A stretch of 64,000 nucleotides of DNA from contig JALGPY010000002.1 of assembly GCA_023055425.1 (NCBI GenBank), positions 134,064,427 through 134,128,426 of the forward strand, read 5' to 3'. Position 1 is the first letter of the stretch; each line of letters begins with the position of its first letter. Below the pieces are notes generated by a model that worked only from the letters and a program-made list of their open reading frames with translations, was not told where the DNA came from and ran no database searches. Shown in pieces: positions 33,580 to 43,933 of the stretch. This stretch comes from Linanthus parryae. Lineage: Eukaryota > Streptophyta > Magnoliopsida > Ericales > Polemoniaceae. Made by a program: the position numbers and the translations under genes.

Positions 33580-35640
33580 TCAAGGATAGTACTTCTTGAT
33601 CCAGCGCATGTTGACTGAGCTCGGAGTTGAGGTTGTGCCGTGCAACCTTCGTATGCTGCAGTAGCCACTATCGAAGACTTCTGTGACTTCGAAGGGTCCT
33701 TCCCAATTGGCTGCGAACTTCGGATGAGTTGCTTCTCGCATGCAGTGGTCGGATGCGCGCAAGACCAGGTCGCCAACTGCGAAATCTCGCCGCTGAACTG
33801 TCTTGTTGTAGGCGCGAGCGATTCTTTCTTGGTATCGCTTGTTAGTCCTTTTGGCTTGTTCTCGCTTTTCTTCCAGCAAGACTAAATCGTGATCGCGTTG
33901 ATTTTCATAAAGCGCATGGAAGGCCAGCCGTGCCGAGTTAACTCTGACCTCCGCAGGTACTACAGCTTCGGCCCCATAACATAAAAGAAATGGCGAAGCC
34001 CCTGTGGGTGTTCTTGGAGAGGTCCTGTAGGCCCACAGAGCTATGTTAAGAGAGTCGGCCCACTTCTTGTGGTCATCCGCGACCATCTTGCTCAGAATTC
34101 TCAGCAGCGTTTTGTTAGTCGCCTCGGCTTGTCCGTTTCCCTTTGGATAATAGGGAGTAGAGCATATTTGCCTGATATTGTACTCCGCAAGTTTCGTAGC
34201 TACCTGACGATTAACAAAAGGAGTACCGTTATCTGAAAGAATAGTATTCGGGATTCCGAACCTGCATACGATGTTTTCCTGAATGAAGTTGACCACAGCC
34301 AGCGCGTTTGCCGTCTTTAGTGGTATTGCTTCCACCCATTTGGTGAACAGCTCAGTTGCGGTGAGAATGAAATGGTTCCCATGTGACGTTGGTCGGATGG
34401 GGCCAATGAAATCCAAAGCCCATGTGTGAAATGGCCATGGCGTCCCTAATGCATGTAGATCCACGGCGGGAGCGTGCACTAGGTTCCCTTTGAATTGACA
34501 TTCTTGGCAGCGTCGCACCTTGGTGCGGCAATCGACTTCCATCGTGGGCCAGAAGTATCCGATTGAGAGGAGCTGTCTGCATAATTTCGCACCTCCCTGG
34601 TGTTCCACCTGATGAGAGAGGTCCATGACTTCTTGTGCTTCCCTATCGTCCAGGCATCGCAGCAAGTTGCCCTCGTGGCCTTTTCGCCAAAGCAGGTTTT
34701 CCTGAACCGTGTATCGAGAAGCTTTCCTTCTCAATTTGTCGGCCTCTTTTCTCGATTCAGGTACGGTGCCCTGGGTAAGGAATTCGAACAAGGGCTTCCT
34801 CCAGTCCGTGTCGTCGTCGGTTAGAGCGACGAGTAGAGAATCCTTGATTAGTGCGCAACTTTCGCACTTCCCTTGTATCAGGGCTGCAGCTGTAGACATG
34901 TCTGGCCAATGAATGCCATATCTCTGAGCTTTCCTGTAGATTGACACCTCGCTTTCTCCGCAAGCGTGTTGGTGAATCTTTTCTAACAGCTGTTGTCCCT
35001 CTTGCTCGGAGACACATCGCATGAGTATCCCTCCAGGACCCTTGTAGTAAAGGGTATTGTCGTGGATGCAGTATCCTTTCGTGAGTGCCCAGCCCTCGCT
35101 GCTGGTGCCTTTCGCAATAGCTTGCAGGATTGCTTTTCGCCAATCTGCGTCATCTATGTGTTCGTCGTCGCACGCATCTTCTGTTAATGCCGACGATGTT
35201 CGCACTTCGATGGAAATCCTTGCGGGGCATTTGTCTATGCTGACCTTAGATCCCAGAGTTGCTAAGGCGTCTGCATGCCTGTTGTCCGCTCGGGGCTTGT
35301 GCTCGTATTTCACGTCGCAGAACTGCTGCATCAGCTTTTGCACTAGAGTGCGGTATGACAGGAGGTTGATTTCCTTCAGACCGTACTCGCCCGAAGCTTG
35401 CTTAACAATCAGCTTGGAGTCTCCCATGACTGTTAAGTTGCTGACTTCCAGAGCTTTTGCTGCACGAAGTCCCGCGATAAGAGCTTCGTATTCCGCCTCG
35501 TTGTTCGTGACTGCGAAGTTGAGTTTTGCGGACATCTGTATGACTTCCCCGTCGGGCTTTGTCAAGACTATCCCAATGCCTCCACCTTTTCTGGTTGACG
35601 AACCGTCGAAGTGGAGGGTCCAATAGGGCACGTTGATGTA
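33580..35640 (-). CDS. pol: Tat RNase H (archaeal-like) and integrase part of pol
   Basis: An open frame of about 683 residues from a fused junction near 35,640. Residues 1-135 are a second-type RNase H with all four acidic positions visible: FDGSS, NEAEYEA, GDSKLI and ADALA. Then comes a connection segment, an HHCC zinc-binding region (HQVEHQGG, then CQEC), and a DDE integrase core with ALDFIGP, LSDNGTPF and GQAEATNK. The C-terminus (VGDLVLR, then WEGPFEVTEVF) is typical of Gypsy integrase and has no chromodomain. RNase H removes RNA from the hybrid; integrase inserts the cDNA. It has no natural start: the first in-frame codon read as start is GTG and lies at the junction. It is out of frame with the RT. 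Confidence 0.92.
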   Translation of the reverse strand, partial: YINVPYWTLHFDGSSTRKGGGIGIVLTKPDGEVIQMSAKLNFAVTNNEAEYEALIAGLRAAKALEVSNLTVMGDSKLIVKQASGEYGLKEINLLSYRTLVQKLMQQFCDVKYEHKPRADNRHADALATLGSKVSIDKCPARISIEVRTSSALTEDACDDEHIDDADWRKAILQAIAKGTSSEGWALTKGYCIHDNTLYYKGPGGILMRCVSEQEGQQLLEKIHQHACGESEVSIYRKAQRYGIHWPDMSTAAALIQGKCESCALIKDSLLVALTDDDTDWRKPLFEFLTQGTVPESRKEADKLRRKASRYTVQENLLWRKGHEGNLLRCLDDREAQEVMDLSHQVEHQGGAKLCRQLLSIGYFWPTMEVDCRTKVRRCQECQFKGNLVHAPAVDLHALGTPWPFHTWALDFIGPIRPTSHGNHFILTATELFTKWVEAIPLKTANALAVVNFIQENIVCRFGIPNTILSDNGTPFVNRQVATKLAEYNIRQICSTPYYPKGNGQAEATNKTLLRILSKMVADDHKKWADSLNIALWAYRTSPRTPTGASPFLLCYGAEAVVPAEVRVNSARLAFHALYENQRDHDLVLLEEKREQAKRTNKRYQERIARAYNKTVQRRDFAVGDLVLRASDHCMREATHPKFAANWEGPFEVTEVFDSGYCSIRRLHGTTSTPSSVNMRWIKKYYP

Positions 35641-36911
35641 AGATATAGCAGCAGCGGTGATCCCAGTTGAGGCGCGATCATGATCTTTGGGGATGTAAGT
35701 ATCTCCTTTAGCTTTTCAAATGCGGCTTCATGGTCAGGAGCCCAGTTGTACGCGGCGTCCTTCTTGAGAAGAGTGCTGAAACAGCATGTGATTTCGGCGA
35801 TTGCTGGGATGAATCTCCGCAGATATGACAATTTTCCCAAGAATGTTTTCAAGGCGCTTTGGTTGTGAGGTGGCGTCATGCTGGTGATGGCTGACACTTT
35901 CGCAGGGTCAGGCTCGATCCCTTGGCGATGGACCACGCACCCCAAAAACTTCCCCGAGGTCACGCCGAATGCGCATTTCATAGGGTTCATTTTTAGTTGA
36001 AAGCTTCTGCATCTGTTGAACACCTTTCGCAGGTCTGCAAGGTGATCTGCTTCGTGCTTGGATTTGACTACCAAGTCATCCACATAGAATTCCACCTCTT
36101 TGTGCATCATATCATGGAATAGAGCCATCATGGCTCGCTGATAGGTTGCGCCGGCGTTCTTGAGACCGAATGGCATTACCGTGTAGTTGAATACCCCCAC
36201 GGGAGTGATGAATGCAGTTTTCCTCGCATCTTCGGGATCCATTTTGATCTGATTGTATCCGCTGAAGCCGTCCATGAAACTGAACATGCGATGGCCTGCC
36301 GTCGAATCGATGAGCAAGTCAATGTTAGGCAGCGGGAAATCGTCCTTAGGGCAGAAACGGTTGAGATCGCGGAAGTCCACGCAGATGCGGAGCTGTCCGT
36401 TCTTCTTCACCACCGGCACGATGTTGGCCAACCATGTAGGATGGTGATTTGGCTCTATGAACTTGGCATCTAGGAGTTTAACGATCTCCTGCTTGATCTT
36501 GACGTTGAGCTCTGGTCTGAAGCTCCTGGTGCTTTGCTTGACCGGTTTAGACCCTGGGATGATGTCTAAACGGTGCATGGTGATGCTCGTGTCCAGACCT
36601 GGCATTTCGTCGTATTCCCATGCGAATACGTCCTTGTACTCCGTTAGGAGCTGCAGCAGCCCTTGTTCCTCTTCGCTTGTGAGGTCCGCACTCAAGAAGA
36701 CTGGCCTCCTCTTTTCCTCGTTCGGGCTGAGGAACACTTCCTTTAGCTCTTGCTTTTGTGGTCGTGGCCTGTCTTCCATGCATTCGGGTGCTTCTTTGAG
36801 TTTCTCGTCTGAAACGATCTGTGTTGGCTCTTCTGTCAGCGCAACTTGCTCGATTTGATTGATTTGCCCAGGGACACCCCCATGCCCGTGTGAGGACGTC
36901 CCCGCGCACCT
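35641..36911 (-). CDS. pol: Tat reverse transcriptase part of pol
   Basis: Continues the gag-protease frame after one TGA. The RT fingers and palm are intact: NIVPVVKKNGQLRICVDFRDLN, then FMDGFSGYNQI, then MPFGLKNAGATYQR, then the catalytic FYVDDLVVKS with YVDD complete, then LGKLSYLRRFIP in the thumb. The first ATG after the stop is at 36,779, but translation probably depends on readthrough. After SPLLLYLTS the frame runs into out-of-frame RNase H sequence: the usual Gypsy RNase H and tether are missing here, which indicates an internal deletion. Confidence 0.92.
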
Positions 36912-39524
36912 TCATATGCGATAGCATTTCTTCCCGTTGGCGTAGAAGCTCTCTATCTCCTTACCCTCGGGGTCGCGCTTTGCAATCCTCTTAAGAGTGT
37001 ACACATTCTTCCGATGATATGCGATGCGCGGCGCCTCTTCGTGTGTAAGCGGCTTTTCATTTGCATCTCCCCTTGTCACCATTACGCCAGCAGGTGACTG
37101 GTCCTTGATGTCCTCCCAGAGAGGCAAAGGAGTGGGGTTGAATGGTCCGGGTGTTTGCTCGTCCGCCATCTCGGTGAACCACACCGCCTCGCTGAGATGT
37201 GCTTCGTCCAAGTTGAACGGGTTAGTTGAGGCTGGTATCTCGACAATCCTGTCGTTCCAGATAGCTTTCATCACCTGGTGAGCCGTGGAAGGGATTGCGT
37301 CGAAGCGATGAATCCAGGCTCGACCGATGATCATGTGATATGTGGTGTTCGCATCTATGACATAGAACTTCGCCGAACACTTGATCTTGCCAATCTGAAC
37401 GCCTAGGCGGATCCATCCGATCGTCATTCTAGAGTCGCTTCCGAATCCCACCAGCGGGGATGGACGTTTGACCACTTTGTGCTCGGGGATCCCTGCTAGC
37501 TTCAGTGTGTGGAGTGGAACAACATTGACCGCTGCTCCTCCATCGACGAATGCTCGCTTGAATTCGACGCCGTTGATGATGGCAGTCACGTACAGGGGCC
37601 TCTGATGGCTCGCATCTGTCTTCTTGTCGCTGGCAGAAAAGGTCATAATCTTTTCTGTGGGACGGGACGCCCTGATCACCTTCCCGTTGGAGACCACAAG
37701 TTCCTCTTCGTAGTCCTCCGCTATTCTTAAGATTGCCCTTGTCATATCCGATCTGCATTTTTCGGAGAAGTTCATTTCGTCGAAGAATTTGTTGAAGCCG
37801 TGCGACCCTTTCATGCGGTCGGCACGCTCATCCTCCGTGTCCATGCTATAGTCTTCCTCTTCATGGACTTCAGCAATGATGGGTAGACCATCCTCTGCGA
37901 CTTCTTCCAAGTCCATTATTGAGATCATGGCGACCTCCTTGCCTTTTGAGCCCGAATCTGTATGGGCAGGCAGTGGGTTGTTGCGCACATCCTTTCGGTG
38001 GTCGCTGACGATGAGTTCGCCGTTCTTCATCTTCTGGTCGAACGCGAATCTGAGCTTCTTGCACTCGGCTGTGGGGTGCATGACCTTGCCGTGGTATTCG
38101 CACCACTTGGGGTCCCTCGTCATCTCCTTGGAGGGTTTTTGCTCTAGCGGTGGCAGGATGCCGTCTTTACGCCACTGTCTACAGAGATCGCTTGCTTCCT
38201 CCACCGAGCATGGCAGAGGCGGTGCATCAAAGTTTCCGGCTTTCGCTTGCTTCTGAGGCGAAACCGTGTTGACCTCAGCTTCGCGTCCTCGCTTGTAGCC
38301 GAATCTGCCGATCTTGTAGGTGGTGCCGCTCGCAGGTCGTTCCGGAGCGCTCTTCTTTCTCTGTCTCTCGACGATGGGCTCGATGTTCATCGTGCACTCG
38401 ATGAGCTTTGAGAACGTGGGTGTTTGCAAATTGATTAGCATGCTTTTGTACTCATCTCGCATGCACTGCAGGCATATCTCTACGAGTCGGCTTTCGAGCA
38501 TGGGATCCTTGCATTCTAAGGATTTCGCTCTGAATTTCTTGATGAAAGTGATCCCATCCTCCTCGCGTTTCTGATACATCCGCGAGAGATGGATCATCGT
38601 CACCTTCTCCTCCATCTGGAAGAACTTAGTGTAGAACTTCTGGACCATGTCGTCCCAGGTCTTCACGGATCCGGCCTCCAATGTTCGGTACCATTTGTAT
38701 GCTACATTCCCAAGAGTCTTTGGGAATTCTCGCATCAGCAGTTTGGGATCAGCTCCATACGGACCCATGACATCAATGAAACGCATGACATGCTCATGGG
38801 CGTTTCCATTGACGTCCTCGAACTTATCCCATTTAGGAGCCTTGTACCCCGCCGGGTTGGGCATGAGATAGATCTCCCGTGGAATGGGCGGATCGTTGTC
38901 TAGCTTCGGGATGACGGTATCCGCGAGCGACTGATGAGCCAAGATGGAGTCCACGCGCTTCTGCAAAGACGTCATGCATTCTGGAATGCTCCCCTCTGTA
39001 GCTGGCGGAGGGGTTGCCGTAAGCGGTGGCGACACATATGCCGCCGGAGGATTGGGAGTGTATTGACTGCCCGCGTTTCCCCAGATCGTTGCTGGTGGAG
39101 GCAGAGTGTATTGCAAAGTTGGGTTGGACGCCAAAGCCGTGGGCTGAGAGGCGTGAGCAGCAGGGGGTAGCATCTGCGCCGTTGACCCTTGGACCGAAGG
39201 CAGCTGCGTGGCCGACGGTGGAGTCTGCAGATGAGGATTGGGGGGCGTGGCCGATACTCCCAATCCTGGAGCGGTAGGGGTACCTCCTCCCTGAGGGATG
39301 GCGGTACCCGGTGGAGGATTTGGTGCAAGGGTGTTCAGAACGGCCAAAATCCGTTCCAATTGCGCAGATTGAGACTTGAGAGCTTTTGCCTGACTTTGGA
39401 CAGTGGCGTCCAAAGACTCTAAAGTCGGTGCCTCGCCGGGTGTCGTCGGAGTACGACGGACTTCTTCTCCTGAGGGAGTTTCGGCGGAAGGCGATCGGTT
39501 GCTGACATCGTCCTCCTGAGACAT
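36912..39524 (-). CDS. gag: Tat Gag-protease
   Basis: About 870 residues from the ATG at 39,524; an in-frame GTG eight codons earlier is less likely. Residues 1-200 are Pro/Thr/Ala-rich with a short coiled coil. The Retrotrans_gag domain lies at about 235-345 (HEHVMRFIDVMG, then WYRTLEAGSVKTWDDM). A C-H-H-C knuckle typical of Tat (CEYHGKVMHPTAEC) is near residue 450. The aspartic protease has FVDGGAAVNVVP near 658, with Gly where most have Ser/Thr, and IIGRAWIH further on. The frame stops at TGA (36,912-36,914) and is open again beyond it into the RT. Confidence 0.94.
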   Translation of the reverse strand: MSQEDDVSNRSPSAETPSGEEVRRTPTTPGEAPTLESLDATVQSQAKALKSQSAQLERILAVLNTLAPNPPPGTAIPQGGGTPTAPGLGVSATPPNPHLQTPPSATQLPSVQGSTAQMLPPAAHASQPTALASNPTLQYTLPPPATIWGNAGSQYTPNPPAAYVSPPLTATPPPATEGSIPECMTSLQKRVDSILAHQSLADTVIPKLDNDPPIPREIYLMPNPAGYKAPKWDKFEDVNGNAHEHVMRFIDVMGPYGADPKLLMREFPKTLGNVAYKWYRTLEAGSVKTWDDMVQKFYTKFFQMEEKVTMIHLSRMYQKREEDGITFIKKFRAKSLECKDPMLESRLVEICLQCMRDEYKSMLINLQTPTFSKLIECTMNIEPIVERQRKKSAPERPASGTTYKIGRFGYKRGREAEVNTVSPQKQAKAGNFDAPPLPCSVEEASDLCRQWRKDGILPPLEQKPSKEMTRDPKWCEYHGKVMHPTAECKKLRFAFDQKMKNGELIVSDHRKDVRNNPLPAHTDSGSKGKEVAMISIMDLEEVAEDGLPIIAEVHEEEDYSMDTEDERADRMKGSHGFNKFFDEMNFSEKCRSDMTRAILRIAEDYEEELVVSNGKVIRASRPTEKIMTFSASDKKTDASHQRPLYVTAIINGVEFKRAFVDGGAAVNVVPLHTLKLAGIPEHKVVKRPSPLVGFGSDSRMTIGWIRLGVQIGKIKCSAKFYVIDANTTYHMIIGRAWIHRFDAIPSTAHQVMKAIWNDRIVEIPASTNPFNLDEAHLSEAVWFTEMADEQTPGPFNPTPLPLWEDIKDQSPAGVMVTRGDANEKPLTHEEAPRIAYHRKNVYTLKRIAKRDPEGKEIESFYANGKKCYRI

Positions 39525-39564
39525 GGTTGCTTTTGCTGGTAAGTTCACGTCGGGTTCACCAAAA
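39525..39564 (-). other. Leader and probable primer-binding site of the Tat element
   Basis: After the 5' LTR the minus strand reads TTTTGGTGAACCCGACGTG. A TGG start a few bases from the LTR fits a PBS, but I could not assign the tRNA. The leader is very short: the Gag ATG comes 40 bp after the LTR. Confidence 0.6.
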
Positions 39565-40189
39565 TGTGCACAAGAGATTCCGGCAGGGAGACCTCCGTGT
39601 ACACCGTACGTAGTGGATCAGGGATCGCACAGGAAGAATAGGGGTGTGTGTAGGGAGAGAGTAAGTCAATAGCAATGTCTGAGAGAGAGACAGAGGTTTG
39701 GCAGAGCTTCCGCGTATGGCAGTGTTGTTCTCTTTGTATGGAAAGAGTAACGATATATATATACTGGAGAACGTGGCCGTTGTAGTGTAGTTAATGCGCC
39801 CATTAATGGCGGCTTAATTAGCTTAACCGTAACGGCACGTTCGTCCGAGTATATAGGAACCGTTAGAGCACGTGGTGCGCGAGTACCGGAACCGTTACGA
39901 GGTTGACCGGGTTTGACCGGATTGACCGGGTCTAGGGAGCTCGTGCCATAGATCTCTCAAAACAGTTACTAAAGGTCGCGCGCGGGCTTGGCTCGCACGC
40001 GACAGGGCTTACCCTAGCCTCCAAACCACAAATCCCTACAAGTCCCGTGCAGTGGTATGCGAGGGCTCTGTCTCGCAGCCCCCACATGGATCAGCTCGGC
40101 TGGTGATCCTGTGTGTGTGGAGCACAATATGGTGTGCTGGATGATCGCCACGTGGCTAAGATTAGCCATGTCAGAAAGCAGTATCTACA
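39565..40189 (-). repeat. 5' LTR of the Tat element
   Basis: 625 bp; reads identical to 24621-25245. It drives minus-strand transcription from the TATA run at 39,753-39,762. W-boxes at 39,903, 39,913 and 39,922 and G-boxes at 39,869 and 40,149 lie upstream of it. Confidence 0.96.
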
Positions 40190-40194
40190 ACTGG

Positions 40195-40887
40195 CCTCTT
40201 GAGTAGTTTCTATTTTCCTTAGCACCCCTGTGCGACTTCTCCCTCTGTTTTCTTTCTTTTCTAACACCAGTGCCTCATCCTCCGAGATCATGACTCGAAC
40301 CTTATAGCTTCATCATTCAAGAACCTATCCTTGACCATGTAAATGGTTAAATTTTCATTTGGAGCTATATTGCTGAGAGCAACTGTCAAATTTTCATCGC
40401 TATCCGGCAAGCTACCGAGAAGAAATAATGCATGAATATCATCATAAAACACAATCTGCATCGCTATGAGCTAATTCATAAGCTCCTGAAACCTACTCAT
40501 CTTCTCAGACGCACTATGGTTGTGCTTGTACCTCTAGTTCACAAGTCCCTTCTTCAAATACATCTTGTTCTAAGCGAACTGTCTCTCATACAAAGACTCA
40601 ATATTTTTCCATAAGACAACCGCCCTTGTCTCTTGTAAATATTGTGAAAAAAATTTGCTCAATCCACTGTTCTATTGTGCCAACAATCTTCCTATGAAAT
40701 ATGTTCCATTCCTTGACTATCGTAGTTTCCAGCTTCAAGAGGATCATACAAGCCCTTACAAAAAAGAGACCCTACACCATCGATTTAAAAAGTGAATAAT
40801 TTTCCGATGTCTATTTAATAATCGTGCCACCAAGACTATGCTCATCCATTTTAGTCAATAAAACCTGAGTCAGCAGCAATGAACCAA
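40195..40887 (-). pseudogene. gag: Copia Gag relic (left half cut off by the Tat insertion)
   Basis: Minus-strand frames show a Copia Gag: an ALFLLGSLPDSDENLTVALS block (about 40,430-40,370), then MVKDRFLNDEA (about 40,335-40,300), then a basic RNYSRGQ tail that runs to the duplication at 40,194 and continues at 24,615 with the zinc knuckle. Stops and frame changes near the N-terminus make it dead. The Tat element therefore landed inside this gag. Confidence 0.8.
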
Positions 40888-40899
40888 GCTCTGATGCCA
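40888..40899 (-). other. Primer-binding site of the minus-strand Copia
   Basis: The minus strand reads TGGCATCAGAGC, one mismatch from the iMet PBS, two bases from the LTR end at 40,902. Confidence 0.8.
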
Positions 40900-40901
40900 C
40901 T

Positions 40902-41860
40902 TGTTGGGGAATCCGGGCTCAAAACACAAAAACAATCAAATTCGTAGAGGAAGCCAAACAGCTAAAGAATTAAACTTTTTCCCACAATTATGCAACTATA
41001 AGAGAGACGAAAAATTCAATTGAAGACAATAATCGAAAACCAGAAGACCCAATTTTGAAAGTGGAAACTCGAAAAAGGAAAACCATAGAGCCTCCTATTT
41101 GACTCAAATCATCCACCATAATCAATCAATAATGGGATAAAAACAAGAGTACAACGATCTTGGGATCACATATACATCTACATAAATTATATAGGTTGAA
41201 AAAGATAAGGGAAACTTAGAGGAGACAAACCCAAAATCTTATTGTTGGATGTTTGTAGGATACCACTACGAACAAACTTCTCAAGTTTGAACTGAATCCG
41301 GGGAGATTTCATCTTTAGATCGTCGCCGGAAACTTTTTATTCGCCCAAACATGATCCATCAACAAGTGATGCTTTTCTTCTCCAATACCCTTGGTCCCTG
41401 CTCTCTACATCCCGCACGCTCTCTGCCTCTTCTCTGAGACAACCAGTCCACATAAACACAAATTGTGAGAAACAAAAAAACCACCACACATGTGGCTCCA
41501 TGTTGACCATTCAAAAGCCACATACCACACATATGGTTTTAACCAACCAACAGGTATAAACCTTGATAAACCCACCCAACCAAAAGCAATATGAAAATTT
41601 TTCTTTTTCTTTTATTTAATGTTCTCTCATGATAACTTATCCGATGTGGCGAGTTTACTATTTTAGGTGGACCCCACACCAACACTTTTATCCCTTGTGT
41701 ACCGTCTCCTTCTGGTTTTAAGAGACTGGTTAGCCTCCTTTTTTGCAGTATATAGTCGCCGACTGGAGAATCTATAGACGCATGGCCTGGCGGTAAAGAA
41801 GAAGTTTCCATATTTCCTATCTCTTCACTTCATTCAGCTCATCTCTTTGTTTGAAAATGT
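40902..41860 (-). repeat. 5' LTR of the minus-strand Copia
   Basis: It begins TGTTGGGGAATCCGGG on the plus strand (LTR 3' end, ...CCCCAACA in its own sense). The first 240 bp match the fragment at 21.0-21.25 kb. The far end was not fixed; 41,860 is a working limit. A short minus-strand open frame inside shows no domain. Confidence 0.6.
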
Positions 41861-41944
41861 AATCATATTTATTTCCTTTTTGAGCAGTTTTGGGATGCTT
41901 TAAAATATTTCTTCTTACCCAAATCTTGTAAAGATACCATTAGG

Positions 41945-43933
41945 TCTAGGCCTGACGGCTAGGTTTTCGGCCCTAGCTTGTCTTGCTCTCTCATTTGCTA
42001 TGTTCTCTCCTGCAATTATAAAGAACATGATGAGAAATAAGCTAGGAGTGCCCTTATATATTTAATAACTCCTTATTAACTACATATTTGCCCTAGTACT
42101 AATCCTATCTATATACAGATTAGTCCACCTTGGAAATTAGTGCTACTAAGTTTGCTTGTGGTTGCTTATTGATACTTCTTAATAATTAGTCCTACTTATT
42201 AATCCCAAAGTCCAGTTTAATCCATTGGGTGTGTGACCCCATATGTTTCTACTTAGTTTGTAGTAGGCCTTTCAATGGGTCAGGTCAGACCCAAACCTGG
42301 CCCTAACCCGACCCTGTAGAAATCGACCCAAGTAGAACCCGACACGCGACCCATGGGACCTGGACCCTTGAAACCCGCATTAAATGGGTCGGGTCAGGCC
42401 AGACCCGCTTAACCCACGGGCCGGACCCAAACCCTTTACATGAACGCCTGTGACAAAATAATAACAGAGAGAGAGATAAAGAGAGTTATGACTCATGTAA
42501 AGGACTGTGACAAGAAGGTAAGTTTTTTTCTCAAGGAAAAATTTATTTGAATTTCTCATCTTACGATCAGATTAATGGGAGATAGAGAATCACTATGCTC
42601 AGGGGAAGGTGATATAAAGTTTTTTATCAACACAAACATTGAACTTTGAGAAAATCTAATCTTACATGAGATTAATGAGAGAGAGAGAGAGATTATGGGA
42701 GAATAATGGGAGAGATTTAATTGGAGCGAGAGATTTGTGAGAGAATAATGGGAGAGAGATTTACGTGAGATTGGGAGAGAAGATAATTAATGATAGATAT
42801 AATTGTGGGAGAGATAAGATAACTAATGAGAGAAATTGTGGAAGAGATAATGACTATTGTGAGAAGATTGCGGGAGATGAAGTAGAGAGAAAGTGGGAAC
42901 CAGCGGGGATAGCCTAGGAATGAAAAATTCATATAGAAATTGAAATTTGCAGCAAAAAAATGTTAAAATCTCAACTTAAAGGGTCGGGTCGGGTCTGTTG
43001 GGTCTTACCCGTAGGGACTGGGTCGGGTCGGCTTTTAAGGACAAACAGGTCTCAAGTTGGTGGGGTGGGTCTGGGTTCATCCTTACCGGGTCAGGTCATT
43101 ATTGGGTCCGGGTCCCCATTGACAGGCCTAGTTGGTAGTAACAATTACTAACATAGAGCGGTGTCTAGCAACACATCTATGCCACCCAACTAATAGAAAA
43201 AGTCAGTGATCCAACAAACCTTGTGACCAATGTTACCGTATTGTATTATCCATTTGTCTCTATATCCAGATTGGACACGAGACATGAATGTCACACTCTT
43301 ATATCCAATCCATAGTTTCTCGATCCAGGGAATAGACTTATCCGTGCAGATAATATCAATATACCATATTGATTTATCTAAGTCTTGCCACACATTCTAT
43401 AGGCTCTATCCCTCTAGTGGCCATGGATATTTACTCCCATATGTGGGAGGGATAAATCCTCTATACATCACTACCACCTCTAATCTTGCTTCCTATTATG
43501 TTCGATAACCGCCTTTATTGCTACCCAGTCACGGTGGAACGTTTGACGAGGTCAAAACATAATATTCCACAACTAATGTATCTAGTGACTTCAAGTCTAA
43601 GGACCACAATACCATTGTCACAATGAGAAGCACTTTTGACGTTAACATACTTAATGTAGCCTTCTCGTAGTGGGTGAATCTAGTATGCCATTATCACATA
43701 ATACATAACCATGTGTTAGACTTGATATATCCATATCAATCTACCCACATACTACTCTATAGTGATCATCCTATTAATAAGTATAATGGACTAAGGATAT
43801 TTGAGATAAACAACACAATGCAATCTAAGGAATTCATTATATTAAGTATCTCCGTAAATTGTACAATGAATACTCTAACCAAAATAATGTTCATACGAAA
43901 ATAGGATTGCCTCATGGGCATCCATTCCTAACA
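41945..43933 (-). repeat. Copia LTR fragment, split by a hAT-like insertion
   Basis: It is the reverse complement of much of the LTR at 57,895-59,313: shared blocks include TTCGGCCCT, CTTGCTCTCTCAT, the GGGGTCACAC segment and TGTTA at the LTR start (43,933). It is truncated at the left near 41,945. The hAT-like element occupies 42,264-43,130. Confidence 0.8.
42256..43138. mobile_element. Non-autonomous hAT-like DNA transposon
   Basis: 867 bp (42,264-43,130) with terminal inverted repeats TAGGCCTTTCAATGGG and (reverse complement of the other end) TAGGCCTGTCAATGGG. Flanking 8-bp duplications are GTTTGTAG and GTTGGTAG, seven of eight identical, the hAT duplication length. Subterminal GGGTCGGGTC repeats occur at both ends, as is usual for hAT transposase binding. 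The middle is purine-rich (GAGAGATAAT-like). There is no transposase. Confidence 0.85.

Larger units (their letters stand above)
24616..40194 (-). mobile_element. Tat-lineage Gypsy retrotransposon with an antisense gene
   Basis: A complete 15,569-bp LTR element (24,621-40,189) with 5-bp TSDs ACTGG at 24,616-24,620 and 40,190-40,194. Its orientation is minus. Order from its 5' end: LTR, leader, gag-protease, RT, plant-type (archaeal-like) RNase H, integrase, minisatellite, antisense PMD gene, polypurine tract, LTR. The extra RNase H next to integrase, the large size, the repeat-rich 3' region and the extra ORF are Tat/Ogre traits. The LTRs look identical base for base, so the insertion is very recent. 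pol carries a TGA and a frameshift, so this copy probably cannot move alone. Confidence 0.95.

Noticed and set aside
35057..35626. Plus-strand frames over the Tat pol, including 189 residues here
   Set aside because: They are shadows of the RNase H/integrase frame, which has clear catalytic motifs on the other strand.
41539..41811. 90-residue minus-strand frame in a Copia LTR
   Set aside because: No domain, inside LTR sequence, no conserved counterpart.
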